64,000 bases of DNA from Drosophila miranda (Eukaryota; Arthropoda; Insecta; Diptera; Drosophilidae). The stretch is from assembly GCF_003369915.1 (NCBI RefSeq), contig NC_046676.1, forward strand, positions 17,900,001 through 17,964,000, given 5' to 3'. The notes under the pieces are model-generated. The model saw only the letters and a list, made by a program, of their open reading frames with translations. It was not told where the DNA came from and did not search any database. Below, piece after piece: positions 45,301 through 57,559 of the stretch (its first letter is position 1; the number at the start of each line of letters is the position of its first letter). Position numbers and translations under genes: made by a program.

Positions 45301-47217
45301 CGGTAAAGTACCAAATTAAGCGAAAGACCCAAATTTAAGACTTTGATTTTATCTAATCTTATCGCTGTGGTGGTGATAGCCTATTGAATGGTTTATTGAA
45401 ATTATCTGGATCTTGTTTTCAGTATTCCTCCCCCCTCGATCAACAATTATGTGGCCCGAATGCCCGTGGAGCGGTATGCCAGCGAGTACAACATGAATCA
45501 CAAACAGCGCGGTCAGGCCATTATATTCAATCATGAGTTCTTCGAGATACCTACGCTGAGGGCGCGTATGGGCACCAATGTGGATGCGGAGGAGCTGCGC
45601 AAGACCTTCAAGAGATTGGGTTTCGATGTGTCAGTTCACAAGGACTGCAAGTGGCAGAACATACGCGAACAGATCGAGAAGGCCGCCGCGCTGGACCATA
45701 CGGACAGCGACTGCCTGGCCATTGCCATCTTGTCGCATGGCGAGCATGGCTGCATTTATGCCAACGATGTTCAGTACAAGCTGGACCAAATCTGGCACTA
45801 CTTCACTGCCAAGATGTGCCCCACGCTGGCGGGCAAGCCGAAGTTGTTCTTCATACAGGCCTGCCAGGGTGATGGCCTGGACGAGGGCGTGATGCTAGAG
45901 AAGGGCGTGACTGAAACGGATGGGGACTCGTCTATGGGCTACAAAATACCCGTCCATGCCGACTTTCTCTTCTCCTACTCGACGATACCAGGTATGTATA
46001 AACCGATAAGGTTAAACGTTATTTATTTAGTTACTTACTAAACATGCGATTGCAGGCTACTATTCCTGGCGCAATATAAACAACGGCTCGTGGTACATGC
46101 AGTCACTCATCCAGGAGCTGAATAGCAATGCAAAGAAATACGACCTGCTCACGCTGCTCACTTTTGTCAGTCAGCGCGTAGCTATCGACTTTGAGTCGAA
46201 CGTGCCGGCTACCCCAATGATGGATCGCCAGAAGCAGATACCGTGCTTCACCTCCATGCTGACGCGCATACTGCGCTTCGGCGACAAACCCAACGGCAAT
46301 AAGGCTGGCTAAAATATATCTCCCCTTCTCACCCGCCGCCTGATACGTTCAACGCTCCCCATTCGTCACTTTGGATTCCATGCTACTACAAGTTCAGTTT
46401 TAGCCCTTAGCTTTATTATTGACAAAATTAATTGTATCCCAATTATCATTTTCTCATACTTACATATATATATATATATATATGTATAATAATCACTTGC
46501 CAATCGGGAAATCACAAATATTATATAAGATGGATATACAATGAAGATTTATAAAAATATACACCACTATATATTTGATACACATATAAATAAATCAGAA
46601 ATATTATATAAGATGATATACAATGAAGATTTATATAAATATACACCCATATATGTGTTATACGCATAGAAATAAAAATGAATTCTGAAGAAAATAAATT
46701 CGTATTTGTGTCTGCGCGCCAAACAGCTGACCTCTGTGTCTGTGCACACCGAAATGTTTTGTTTGTATGCGTACAGTTGTCGCAATATTGAGCGCAATAT
46801 TGAATGGTATTTTCGCACAATTTGCAGGCAAAAAGTGCAGGGAATCAACAACAACCACATGGTTTTATCAATGTATATGTTTAATGATCAAAGGGCTTTC
46901 GCCGTTCCCTTAGCCAAGACGCCCCCACGAACGCAGTGTGTTCAGAAACCCCAAGCATTGTCTTAGCCAAGTTCTTTCTCGGTTTGCTGTTAGTGCAACT
47001 TTGAACCCGATTCAAATCCGATCCGGAAATGAGTTCAAATGAATTCCCTACTTACCTCGGTCGACGTGAGGGCCATTATCAGTAGGGGCAGCGACGCCGT
47101 TGACTTGACGCTAGGGTTTTCCGCAAAAAGCGATGCAATTTTCTCCCCCGTCAGGCAGAAGCGGCAGATTTTCTTCTCGGCTAGCTCCGACTCACGGGCT
47201 CTTACGATGTCCTCCAT
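42319..47217 (-). CDS. pita: Pita, ZAD-type C2H2 zinc-finger protein
   Basis: Nuclear architectural and transcription factor; Pita binds insulators and recruits CP190, and it supports DNA replication genes. Three coding exons (47217-47056, 44318-43224, 43170-42319) give 702 residues. The ZAD begins with [12 protein letters not shown] in exon 1, and its second Cys pair is [11 protein letters not shown] at the start of exon 2, so the first intron splits the domain. Ten C2H2 fingers follow, five in exon 2 (from CPDCERSF; the fifth ends across the splice at HE|IVH) and five in exon 3 (from CEHCPSSF to [11 protein letters not shown]). The tail is acidic, then basic ([12 protein letters not shown]). 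Intron 1 (44319-47055) contains the whole Dcp-1 coding region on the other strand, the nested arrangement described for dcp-1/pita in D. melanogaster. Confidence 0.95.
44488..44510. repeat. (AC)n microsatellite
   Basis: About 11 uninterrupted AC units lie inside pita intron 1, upstream of Dcp-1. Confidence 0.85.
44951..46312 (+). CDS. Dcp-1: Effector caspase Dcp-1
   Basis: Cysteine protease that cleaves after aspartate in apoptosis and germline cell death. The exons are 44951-45096, 45423-45991 and 46056-46312, giving 323 residues, as I recall for D. melanogaster. The short prodomain ends near DSTD (residue 30). The catalytic histidine is in LSHGEHG (about residue 154) and the catalytic cysteine is in FIQACQGD (residue 196). 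The large/small subunit linker has the processing site VTETDGDSS. The small subunit carries [32 protein letters not shown] and the end DKPNGNKAG. The prodomain has diverged more than the catalytic part. The gene lies wholly in pita intron 1, in the opposite direction, so transcription of either could interfere with the other. Confidence 0.97.
46464..46484. repeat. (AT)n microsatellite
   Basis: A run of TA dinucleotides lies in the Dcp-1 3-prime flank, inside pita intron 1. Just to the right, 46535-46575 and 46605-46650 share a GATATACAATGAAGATTTATA duplication. Confidence 0.7.
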
Positions 47218-47487
47218 CCTGAGCGTTCACGACGAAAACACACGGAATAATAATAAAAGTATACCGCAAACACGCTAAACAAACTCGCGTCAAATAAATA
47301 ACACGGTTTAAGCAGTGACAACAATTTCTAGGCGTCTTTTCTTTTCACGAACCCCGCAGTGCTGCCAACCCAGGCGAAACTTTAGCGTGCTGACACACTG
47401 GCGAGACATACTAGCCCTGCCACCCTGTCCAAAAAAGTTAAAAAACGGAGTTTGGAGGAATATTTCGAATTGTTCGTTTATTCCGGG

Positions 47488-48456
47488 CTATTTATCTCCA
47501 TCCCGCAGACGAGCCTGCGTCTGCTCGCCGATATCGTATATGACGTTCTGTTGGAGCAGTTCGTCGGCCTCGTACTTGAGCGACTCGTCGTAGGCATACT
47601 GTATGCTGGTGTCGTAGAGCATCAGTTTGCATTTTGCTAGGGCCAGGATGCAGTTGCGCAGGCGGGCTATCACTTCGCGCTCGTTTTTTGGCACCGCTTC
47701 TCCCAGATTCTGGGCAAAGCCACCCTCGCCGCCCTCCTGATCCTCACTTTTGGGGGGCGATATCCAGATGTAGCCGTTGTTGCCCAAGATCACGGACGCT
47801 CCACAGGGCAGATTGTGGAAGTGCATCTTGCGACGCTTGACCAGCGCGGGGAAGACCTTGACGAGTACGCCCTGGGACAGTTTGCCGTACTTCAAACTTC
47901 GGGTGTATAGCGAAAGCGTGCCCTCCTCGAAGATATTCTGAAGAGGAATTCAATAAGCTCCGATGAAGAGGACCAACATAACTGCTGGGCGCTGCTGGTA
48001 ACTACTTACTTGAACTTCGGCGGAAATGAGATCGCCTTCGTCCAGATAGCGTCGCATCATCTGCTCATCCTCTGCGGAGCGCCGTCTCAGCTCTCCGCCG
48101 GGCAGATTAACCGATGACAGCTGCAGTATGGAGTCCAGGCGGGAATTTGTGTCCACGCGCCAGCGCTTCTGCTGCACCTCGATCACGCGCGCCACCACCA
48201 CGTCACCGATCTCGCCCACATACCGACTCTTGAGTGGACGCACGGAGATCAGTTTGTTCACCTTCTCAATCACGCCGGCCACCGAGGCCTTGATGTTCTC
48301 ATCCTCTACAAACGTGCCGTGGCCGCGCATGAAGCCTGCCTCCGGCATGACAACTTCTCCGGGTGTGTAGACGCGCGGCAAGACGTCCTGCCGCTCGGCC
48401 AGGGCACACCAGTCCACGCGGTCCAGCGCCAGCTCTATTGTGACGTTTGTGGCCAT
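47488..48456 (-). CDS. Rrp4: Exosome complex subunit Rrp4
   Basis: RNA-binding cap subunit of the nuclear and cytoplasmic RNA exosome. The exons are 48456-48010 and 47937-47488, giving 298 residues. The N-terminal domain has VYTPGEVVMPEAGFMRGHGT. The S1 domain (residues about 70-150) has GEIGDVVVARVIEVQQKRW and EGDLISAEVQ. The KH domain has VILGNNGYIWIS, the GxNGxIW form typical of Rrp4. The gene lies between pita (same strand, start codon 270 bp beyond the Rrp4 stop) and the divergent Pi3K59F (start codons 224 bp apart). Confidence 0.96.
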
Positions 48457-48680
48457 CGCAGATCGAGCTTAAAATTGAAAGTTAAACAAACTAAACGTAA
48501 ACGCAGCCACAGCTGAAAAAACACGCGCGCCGCAGAACCAGTTCGGCGGTGCAACGGAACTAGTTCATAGAGGAGCCAGTCTGAATCAGCTGTTTTGTGT
48601 TGTGGGTGAATTTATAGTTGTTGCTGCTCTGCGGAAATTACGCATATTTAAATGAAAATTTACAATTAAGCGTCTTGAAA

Positions 48681-51600
48681 ATGGATCAGCCCGATGATAA
48701 CTTTCGCTACATACACAGCAGCGCACTGCACGAGCGCGTGCAAATCAAAGTGTAAGTTGAAAGGGAGTGGCATGCCCGGGACCTGGAAAAATCGAGAAAT
48801 CATTCTCTATTATCTTTTCAGTGGGACGTTGGAGGGTAAGAAACGGCAGCCAGACTACGAGAAACTGCTCGAGGATCCCATTCTGCGCTTCTCGGGCCTG
48901 TACTCGGAGGAGTATCCATCGTTCCAGGTGCGCCTGCAGGTCTACAACAATGGACGGCCCTACTGCCTGCCCGTCTACAGCTCCTACAAGGCGTTTGGCA
49001 AACGCTGGAGCTGGAACGAGTGGGTGTCGCTGCCCCTGCAGTTCTCCGACTTGCCCCGCAATGCCATGCTGGTGCTGACCATCCTGGACTGCTCGGGCGC
49101 CGGCCAGACCACCGTCATTGGCGGCACAGCGATCTCTGTATTCGGCAAGGATGGCATGTTCCGACAGGGCATGTACGACTTGCGCGTCTGGCTGGGCGTA
49201 GAGGGCGATGGCAGTTTCCCCAGCAAGACCCCCGGTAAGGGCAAGGAATCGTCCAAGTCGCAGATGCAGCGCCTCGGAAAATTGGCCAAAAAACATCGCA
49301 ACGGACAGGTGCAGAAGGTGGACTGGCTGGATCGTCTCACATTCCGAGAGATCGAGGTGATCAATGAGCGGGAGAAGCGCATGTCCGACTACATGTTCCT
49401 GATGATTGAGTTTCCCGCCGTCATTGTGGACGACATGTACAATGTGAGTGGTAATCGCCATCTTCCAGCATTGAAAAGCTTAATTTTTGGGTTTATTTTG
49501 CAGTATTCCGTGGTTTACTTTGAGCCGGAGGGCGACATCAAGTATAAATTGCCAGCCAAACCCAAGCTGGTCTCGGTTCCCGACTCGGAGATTCAAATGG
49601 TCAGTGTGGAGTAACCCCAATCGATGCATACCCCTTATTGTTATACCCGATACTCAAAATGAGTATTGTTGTTATACCCGATACTCAAAATGAGTATTGT
49701 TGTTATACCCGATACTCAAAATGAGTATTGGGGTATATTAGATTTGTGGTAAAAGTGGATGTGTGTAACGTCCAGAAGGAATCGTTTCCGACCCCATAAA
49801 GTATATATATTCTTGATCAGCATCAATAGCCGAGTCGATTGAGCCCTGTCTGTCTGTCCGTCTGTCCGACCGTCCGTCCCCTTCAGCGCCTAGTGCTCAA
49901 AGACTATAAGAGCTAGAGCAACGATGTTTTGGATCCAGACATCTGTGATATGTCACTGCTACAAAAATATTTCAAAACTTTGCCCCGCCCACTTCCGCCA
50001 CCACAAAGGACGAAAATCTGTGGCATCCACATTTTTAAAGATACGATAAAACCAAAAACGCAGAATCGTAGAGGATGACTATATGTTCTAGAGTGTAAAA
50101 TCTCAACCAGATCGTATAATTATTATAGCCAGAATCAAGAAAACAATTTCATTCTTTCTCGCTCTGTCTCTCTCTAACACACAGGTTTCATGGTCGGCTT
50201 TGCCAATTGCAAAATATGAGTTCAAGGATCTCAGAACCTATAAGATCCAGAGCAACCAAATTTGGTATCCACACTCCTGTGATATCGGACCTTGACCGTT
50301 TCGTGTCCAAATTTCGCCACACCCCCTTCCGCCCCCGCAAAGGACGAAAATCTGGGGCATCCACAAATCTCAGAGACTATTAAGGCTAGAGTAACCAAAT
50401 TTGGTATCCGCACTTCTGTTAGATCTCACTATAAAACGTATATCTCAGAATTTCGCCCCACCCCCTTCCGCCCCCACAAAGGACGAAAATCTGTTGCATC
50501 CACAACATTGCACATTCGAGAAAACTAAGACGCAGAATCATAGATAATGACCAAATCTATCAGATGGCTGAATCTGGATCAGATCGGATCATTTTTGTAG
50601 CCAAAAGCAAGAAATCAGTTTGCAGTGGCCACGCAGCGCCCGACGACAAGCTCAGACTGATTTTCTGTCTCTCTCTTTGTCGTGTGGTTCAATATTAGCG
50701 GCGTCTGCCGCAGGAGAGCCATACTGACAGTATCGGGTATAACTGTAGAGTTGCGGTGTACGCAGCAACTCACAACGTTCCCCCTCGTTTTATCTTTTTT
50801 TGCTCAGGAAAATCTAGTTGAACGGAAGCACCATCGATTGGCCCGCTCGGAGCGTTCTGGCATCTCGGATCGGGACGCCAAGCCTACAGCTAGGTATTTG
50901 AGATGAATAAGCAGCACTCCTTTCATGCATTTACATTGGAATCCTCCCTTGAATCTCAGCATTCGCGACCAACTGCACACGATCGTGTATCGTTGTCCGC
51001 CCACTTATGTGCTGACCAGCGAGGAACAAGATCTGCTGTGGAAGTTTCGCTTTTATCTGTCGTCGCACAAGAAAGCCCTCACAAAGTTCCTCAAGTGCAT
51101 CAACTGGAAACTGGAGGATGAGGTGATGCAGGCCCTCTGGATGCTGGCTAATTGGGCCCCAATGGACGTGGAGGATGCCCTCGAGCTGCTGAGTCCAACT
51201 TTCACGCACCCGCAGGTGCGGAAGTATGCCATCAGTCGTCTGGCCCAAGCACCCGACGAGGATCTGCTGCTGTATCTGCTGCAGCTGGTGCAGGCCCTCA
51301 AGTACGAGGATCCCCGCAACATTGTCCATCTGCACAGCTGCATTTTCCCCGAGCGGGATGTGGCACGGTCCATGCTGGACGAGAACGGCTCTCTAATGGA
51401 CCAGAGCACCATCTCGGATCTCAGTGGCACTAGCAGTGCCCTCCACTCTTCGGTTATACCCGCCAATCAGCGGGCCGCAAGCGCACTGGCCGCCATCAAG
51501 GGTGACATCTCAATCAGTCCTGGCTTGGGCGCTGGTCCGTCTAGCAGTTCGGTGCAAGGACTGGCAGTGGGACTGGGTCTGGGATCGGCACCGGGGCCCA

Positions 51601-53191
51601 GCAAGGCCAGTACTCCAACTCCGGTTACGCCAGCACGGGGCGATGCAAATGCCGCCTCGCTTGTCTCCGACTCAAATTCCAACACTCTGATGCTGGCCGA
51701 GGGCATCAGCTTTGGCAGCGTGCCAAGTAATCTCTGCACATTCCTCATCCAGCGCGCCTGCAGCAATTCCACGCTGGCCAACTACTTCTACTGGTACTTG
51801 TCCATCGAGGTGGAGGAGGTGGAATCGGTGCGGAAGCAGGACGAGCGCGCCCACGACATGTACGCCATGGTTCTGAAGATGTTTCTCAAGGTGCTGGAGA
51901 ATGGTAGGTGATCCATCAAATCCATCAGTTCAGGGGATAACCCCATATAATTGGGGAAATGTTTTCTAATATTCAAGGCAACTTCAACCTGAGGGGCATC
52001 TTCTATAATCTGCGGAAGCAGCGTCGCTTCATCGATGAGCTGGTGAAGCTAGTTAAACAGGTGGCCAAGGAGCCTGGGAATCGCAACAAGAAGACGGAGA
52101 AATTCCAGAAGCTGCTCGCCGAGCAGGACATGTTCAAGATGAACTTTACCAACTTTGAGCCGATACCATTTCCCCTGGACCCAGAGATCTACATCACAAA
52201 GATTGTGCCCATGCGCACATCCCTCTTCAAGAGCGCCCTAATGCCGGCCAAGTAAGAGGCGGCTTCCCTCGATACAAAGAATCGATGGCTTAAATTTATT
52301 CTTTTATTTCTTGGACAGGCTCACGTTCGTGACATCGATTGCCCAGCACGAGTATGTGGCCATTTTCAAGCACGGCGATGATCTGCGCCAGGATCAGCTC
52401 ATTCTGCAGATGATAACGCTGATGGACAAGCTGTTGCGGCGCGAGAATCTGGACCTCAAGCTCACGCCGTACAAGGTGCTGGCCACCAGCTCCAAGCACG
52501 GCTTCCTCCAGTACGTCGAGTCGTGCACCGTGGCAGAGGTTCTGGCCCGCGAGGGCAACATCCACAACTTCTTTCGGCGACACAATCCCTGCGACAATGG
52601 TCCCTACGGCATATCCGCGGAGGTCATGGACACCTACATCAAGAGCTGTGCCGGTTATTGTGTCATCACCTACTTGTTGGGTAAGATTTTCTACATGTTC
52701 TCCCCATTCAGCTGCATTCCGCTTACGCTTTCGATCTGTCTGTAGGTGTGGGTGATCGGCATTTGGACAACCTTCTGCTGACCACCAATGGCAAGCTATT
52801 CCACATCGATTTCGGTTACATTCTGGGACGCGATCCCAAGCCCATGCCGCCGCCCATGAAGCTGAGCAAGGAAATGGTCGAGGCCATGGGCGGTGTCAGT
52901 TCCGATCATCATCATGAATTCCGAAAGCAATGCTATACTGCGTATTTGCATCTGCGAAGGCATGCCAACGTCATGCTCAATCTCTTTTCGCTGATGGTAG
53001 ATGCCACGGTGCCGGATATTGCCCTCGAGCCGGACAAGGCGGTCAAGAAGGTGGAGGAGAACCTCCAGCTGGGCCTCACCGACGAGGAGGCCGTTCAGCA
53101 TCTCCAAAGTTTGCTCGACATATCCATTACGGCAGTTATGCCGGCACTCGTCGAGCAGATCCACAGATTCACCCAGTACTGGCGCAAGTAG
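48681..53191 (+). CDS. Pi3K59F: Class III phosphatidylinositol 3-kinase (Vps34)
   Basis: Lipid kinase that makes PI3P on endosomes and autophagosomes with Vps15 and Atg6. Eight exons (48681-48751, 48822-49443, 49504-49599, 50808-50893, 50960-51903, 51978-52251, 52319-52680, 52746-53191) give 966 residues. Order: C2 domain (residues about 30-230), helical PIK domain ([19 protein letters not shown] through [16 protein letters not shown]), a Gly/Ser/Pro-rich insert likely specific to flies, and the kinase domain. The catalytic loop is [12 protein letters not shown] (Asp822, Asn827) and the activation loop starts at HIDFG (Asp840). The end, [15 protein letters not shown], is the essential C-terminal helix. 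The intron from 49600 to 50807 is almost wholly a DINE-1 copy; the others are 51-78 bp. Confidence 0.97.
49641..50792 (+). mobile_element. DINE-1 (INE-1, Helentron-type) element, copy A, in a Pi3K59F intron
   Basis: Nonautonomous rolling-circle type element of about 1.15 kb. It has the DINE-1 core text TATATATTCTTGATCAGCAT then CAATAGCCGAGTCGATTGAG, a GTCTGTCCGTC microsatellite, inverted ends (TTATACCCGATACT and AGTATCGGGTATAA) and a 3-prime hairpin (GAGTTGCGG...GCAGCAACTC) before the end TTCCCCCTCGTTTT. The left end is present three times in tandem (49641-49735). Same family as 59253-60350 and 60713-61842. No coding capacity is seen or expected. Confidence 0.88.
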
Positions 53192-53366
53192 AGGGGCCGC
53201 CATATACATACATATGTGTATCGTTAGTATTGCTCTAGCCAATGCAGTAGATCGCAGTAGGTCTGTAGATCTCGATTTTAATGTATCTGAATGTACTATA
53301 TATCTGCTTTGTCCTGTCCCGATAGAATCTTCTGTTTGATTGCACGTGGGGGAAGGGGGTCTGAAG

Positions 53367-54047
53367 ATGCGTTCAAAGAAGCCCGTGTGGCTGCTGTTCA
53401 AGGTGCTCGAACTGGTGCTGAGCTTTTGCTGCTGCTACATTCACTGGCGTTGCTTCCAGGACGAAGGCATACCGCACATATTCCTGCTGTGCGCCTCCTA
53501 CGGCGGCTCCTCCATCATCTGCCTGCTGGCCATCATCGGGATGTTCTATGCCGAGAAGCCGACAATGCAGCTGGAGTCCGCCTTCAGCGGGCTCTTTGGA
53601 ACCCTGCATCTAGTCACCATCTTTGTTCACATGTATCTGGCGCTGCACGGCAACAAGCTGCTGTACCTGAAGAGTCAGGGGGCGAACTGGCATGGCTACT
53701 ATATCTGCTGCCGGGACAATGCAACGGTGGCGCTGTACGCAACTGCCGTTTACTACCTACATTGCACCTTTGCTCTGGACCTGATGCTGACACACAGGAG
53801 GACCAAGTTTGTGGAGTGCCCGGACGGGACTGTGCGGAAACAGCCGAAGCATCCGCGGCGCAGCATGCGTCCGCTCAAGCTCTATTTCATCAGTAAAGGC
53901 GTTGACAACTATCTGAATCGCTTCCGTTGGTTTCACCTGCTCACGGCCAACATGCTGATGAGCACTCAGCCATCCCAGAAGACGCTGGATGTGTCCTCCA
54001 ATTCAAACGAGGCATTTGAATTGACACCGCAACTGAATATTAACTGA
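53367..54047 (+). CDS. Small multi-pass membrane protein, function unknown
   Basis: 226 residues from ATG 53367 (MRSKKPVWLLFKVLELVLS). The frame is open upstream but has no earlier ATG. Four hydrophobic segments are visible: about residues 7-25 (LLFKVLELVLSFCCCYI), 38-60 (HIFLLCASYGGSSIICLLAI), 75-95 (GLFGTLHLVTIFVHMYLAL) and 120-142 (ATVALYATAVYYLHCTFALDLM). A basic cytoplasmic tail follows, ending DVSSNSNEAFELTPQLNIN. Size and pattern recall MARVEL-like four-pass proteins of septate junctions and vesicles, but I do not recognise a named family. It lies 175 bp after the Pi3K59F stop on the same strand. Confidence 0.8.
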   Translation: MRSKKPVWLLFKVLELVLSFCCCYIHWRCFQDEGIPHIFLLCASYGGSSIICLLAIIGMFYAEKPTMQLESAFSGLFGTLHLVTIFVHMYLALHGNKLLYLKSQGANWHGYYICCRDNATVALYATAVYYLHCTFALDLMLTHRRTKFVECPDGTVRKQPKHPRRSMRPLKLYFISKGVDNYLNRFRWFHLLTANMLMSTQPSQKTLDVSSNSNEAFELTPQLNIN

Positions 54048-54169
54048 TGTGTTCTACTAGTTTTATTTGCCAGAAATTACATTTTTAAATTTATAACGGC
54101 GGTTATCGTGCACCCCTGGCTGCAATCAGCTGTTTTTGGCCCTACTACAACACTAGTCTTCTGAACCGC

Positions 54170-54330
54170 GCACTTTGACAGCTGTTCGTTTTGATTCTTG
54201 CGGTATTTTGAAGTTTCGCCGTTGTTGTAAATGTGCCGGTTCTGTAAATTGCAACTGAAATTGTGGCTCCTTCTGGGAAACTCCAACTTCAACTCCAACT
54301 TCAATGGTGATGGCGATGGCGAGCGGTGCG
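54170..54330 (+). other. Candidate 5-prime exon ending in a consensus donor
   Basis: A GC-richer stretch after an A/T-rich gap ends GCGAGCGGTGCG then GTAAGTCAAC. A short open frame (MVMAMASGA) runs into the donor. It could be a first exon of a gene reading to the right. Its left limit is a guess. Confidence 0.35.
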
Positions 54331-57300
54331 GTAAGTCAACTCTTCTCTGTTTTTTATATTTTTGTTCAAATGCATTGCTGGAAATTTCCGTCTGCAAAGT
54401 TTCCTGATTTTCATAGTTCAATGCGTGGTTTTGTGCCCCCGGACGATGGGGGCATATGGCCCCAGCAATGGCAATGGCAATGGCAACTTTTAGAGCAGAG
54501 CAGAGCATGTGGTGTGTGTGTGTGTGCGTATGCTGGCTGCTTGTGACTGCTTTTGTGCCTGTGCTGTGCCCCTGCTTAGTTAGTGGCAGGTACTCAAATC
54601 AAAAGTTTTTGCTAAAAGTTAGCCGGGCCCACTAAAGTTTCAGGCAGACGCACCGCAAAAATTTCGCTTTGCCATGGCTCTCGGCCAGCTGCAGTCCCAC
54701 TCCCACCCCCACTCACATGCATACATATACACCCTCACGCTCACTTAGTCTCAGGCGGCCAACTAAGTTAGACATGGCAAAACTTGGCACAGCCGCCTCT
54801 GCCTCTGCGGCCGACTCATACTAATTTGTAAATTGGGCGCGTAGTAAATGCTCTTATCGGAACCAAACGACGCGCGCTCTTCCCTTATGTCCCCTCTTTA
54901 TAGTGGGCCCATTGCAAGGTCTATTAAATGTGGGGTTGGGCAGTCGCTCTTTTGAGGGCGAATGTTTCTCGCCTTCTTTGTGTCACACCATCATATGCAT
55001 AGATATGCAAATGTACAGATTGAATCCAGGACTCACCTTCCATGTAATATACCTTGGGACATTGCGGCTCAGCCCGTGTGTGAGTGAGCGAGTGAGTGAG
55101 TGAGTCACCCACTGCACTCAAACTTTGCTTTTGTTATTGTCTGCGGCTATGGCTGTGGCTGCAAGCCAGAGACCAAGCCCTCGCAGCTCTCCCTCTCTTC
55201 TCCCCGAACCGCCCCGTTGCCATCGTCCTGGATGGGGCAAATGCAGCACGTGTTCATTTTCGTGCAAAAGTCTGCTGGAATTCCAAGTTGGAGTGAAGTT
55301 ATGTGCGCTTTTTGTTTTGTTTTGGTGTGGTGGCTGGCGCTGACACTTGCGCGTGTATTGGAACGTGAGTGTGCCTCTGGAAGATTCATTTTCTATGTAG
55401 ATCAGAAAATGTTTGGTTTAGTTGGCAGCTAAATTTCACAACGTGCAGTTTTGTAGTGGTTGTTATATATACACCCATATACGTATACGAACTATATGGA
55501 ATGTGAGTGCCATTACAGTAATAGTTTTGCCGGCTGCGATAAAAAACAACGCTAATTTCTGCGGAGTAGCGTAGAGCCGCCGCCCTCAAAGATGATTGAG
55601 TGATTGAGATTAACGGTAAGTGAAGATGCAGATTAAACAGCAGCAGATAAAGCGAGACAGCTAAACACGGGAAGCTTTTTACTCGTGGTGTGTAATGGGA
55701 AAGAAGAAGGCTAGTCCTGAAAACAGAAGAACCGTTGTTTAAGAACATCAGCTGGCAAGCTCATCAGTGTGCATCTCTCGTTCTCTCTCTCTCCCTCTCT
55801 CTCTCTTCATCAGCCACTTTCTATTTCAAGTAGTTCTCGAGAACCGTGCTAGCAAACTCAAGACTGATTTCATAATCATCGTATTGGGGTAACTGTAATT
55901 TAAACCTTACCGCTGACTTCCTATATGCTCTCGGTTTTAACTAGAACTTTGGAGTAATCGTGCAGTTATGTATTTGTTGTTGTTTCTACACAGTTGAGAA
56001 CCAAACTCCCGAAACGAAGGTTCCCATAGTCACACTCCCTGCCTACCTCCCTCCCTTCCCGCTTTCCGTTCCTCTTTGCTGGTCTTGGGCGAAAACAAAC
56101 CCAAAAACGTCATGTACGTGCCGCTTGTGCAGCTCAATAGATCTTCGGGGTAATCAGTTTACGCTGACGTCGTTTTGCTTACCACTTCCCCCGCTCCCAC
56201 TTGCCAACCAACCATACATACATATATGTATGTAGTATGTATGTATGTATTCATATTCCAAATCCAAGTGCAAGTCGTGTTTCTACATGCGAAACTCTAT
56301 GTAAACCGAAATGCTTCTTATATACTCTTTCAGAGAGTATTATGATATTAAGCAGATATTTGCAAACTCATAATAAATATACATACATATGTATATATAT
56401 ATTTATTTGTTTTATTTTTCAAGTAATAACTTTTCACCTCTAGATCTACCAACCAAACTCCAAAGATCTCTATCTGTTAGGGTATCCAAAGTCTCGGCAT
56501 TCGAAGGTACCCATTTTCTTCTGTGTTATTTTTTCAATTTTATTTCTGCTGCTACTGCTGCTGTCGCCATAGTGGTTGGTGTTGTTCGTTTTTCATGAAC
56601 CGATACTAACTCGAGTGCTACTATTTCAGTTGGTTACTAAACATTTAGTGCTCCCCCCTCCAGCAGCCAACCGCCCGCCTTGGGCGAGCAGCGGGCTGAC
56701 TAAGCGAACTGTCGCGTCATATTAACCATATTGTGGGACCCGCCGAAACGGTGGCTTTTGCATATTGCCTGCCTGCCTGTCCATGCCCCACAATCAGCAC
56801 CCTCTCCACCTTCCCCCCTTGGTGGAGCACCCGCATCTGTTGCCTGCATTTGCTCCATTTGTTTGTTTGTGTTGAGAGCGCTTATGTGTGTGTGTGTGTG
56901 TTGTGCTGTTGTTGTTCTTGTTGCCCACAACGTGATAAAAACTTTAAACATTGAATTGTGAGACTTCGTCACTTGGTTGTAAATTGAAATAAGACTACCT
57001 TACTCTGTCCCTCTTTCCTGAGCACCGTCGGTCTCTCTGTCTCAACCGTTAAATGAAATGAGAAGCAAGAGAAAATACAAAAAAAAGAAATGTATTGCAA
57101 TTGTCAGCAAATTTCCTTCAAAGGCGAGAACAAAACAACAACAGAAGCAGCATCAGCGAATTCGAAGAAGAAGAACAAGTGTAGCGAGGGCTGAAAATAA
57201 GGAAGAGGAATCAGAAGCTTAGGATATAGTAGCAGTATTAGTAGGTACAGTAGAGCAGAAAATGAGGAGGCAGGCAATTTTTAGGGTATGTGAAATCTTT

Positions 57301-57559
57301 CCTAATCTGCTATTGTACGATCATCCCTGTGAAAATGGTTTTGTTTTTTATACGTATGTATTTCCACGTTGACGTCGGTTTTGCTAAAAACGGTCGGTAG
57401 ACAGCTGAAGCTTAACGTTTTATGATTTAAAATGCATACATAGATAAACACATATGTACACACGTACATACATATGTATGTGTTTACATTTGTTTGCGTT
57501 TGTGCCGACGTTTGTTTATGCGAAGCTCTGGCCGATTCCTCGATTCCAGCATTTCCCAT

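Noticed and set aside
49641-49735. Three 35-bp repeats considered as a CRISPR-like array
   Set aside because: There are no spacers; the units are contiguous and are the end of a DINE-1 element in an animal genome.
53340-53366. N-terminal extension of the small membrane protein (HVGEGGLK)
   Set aside because: There is no ATG in this part; the first ATG is at 53367 and is followed directly by a normal membrane-protein start.
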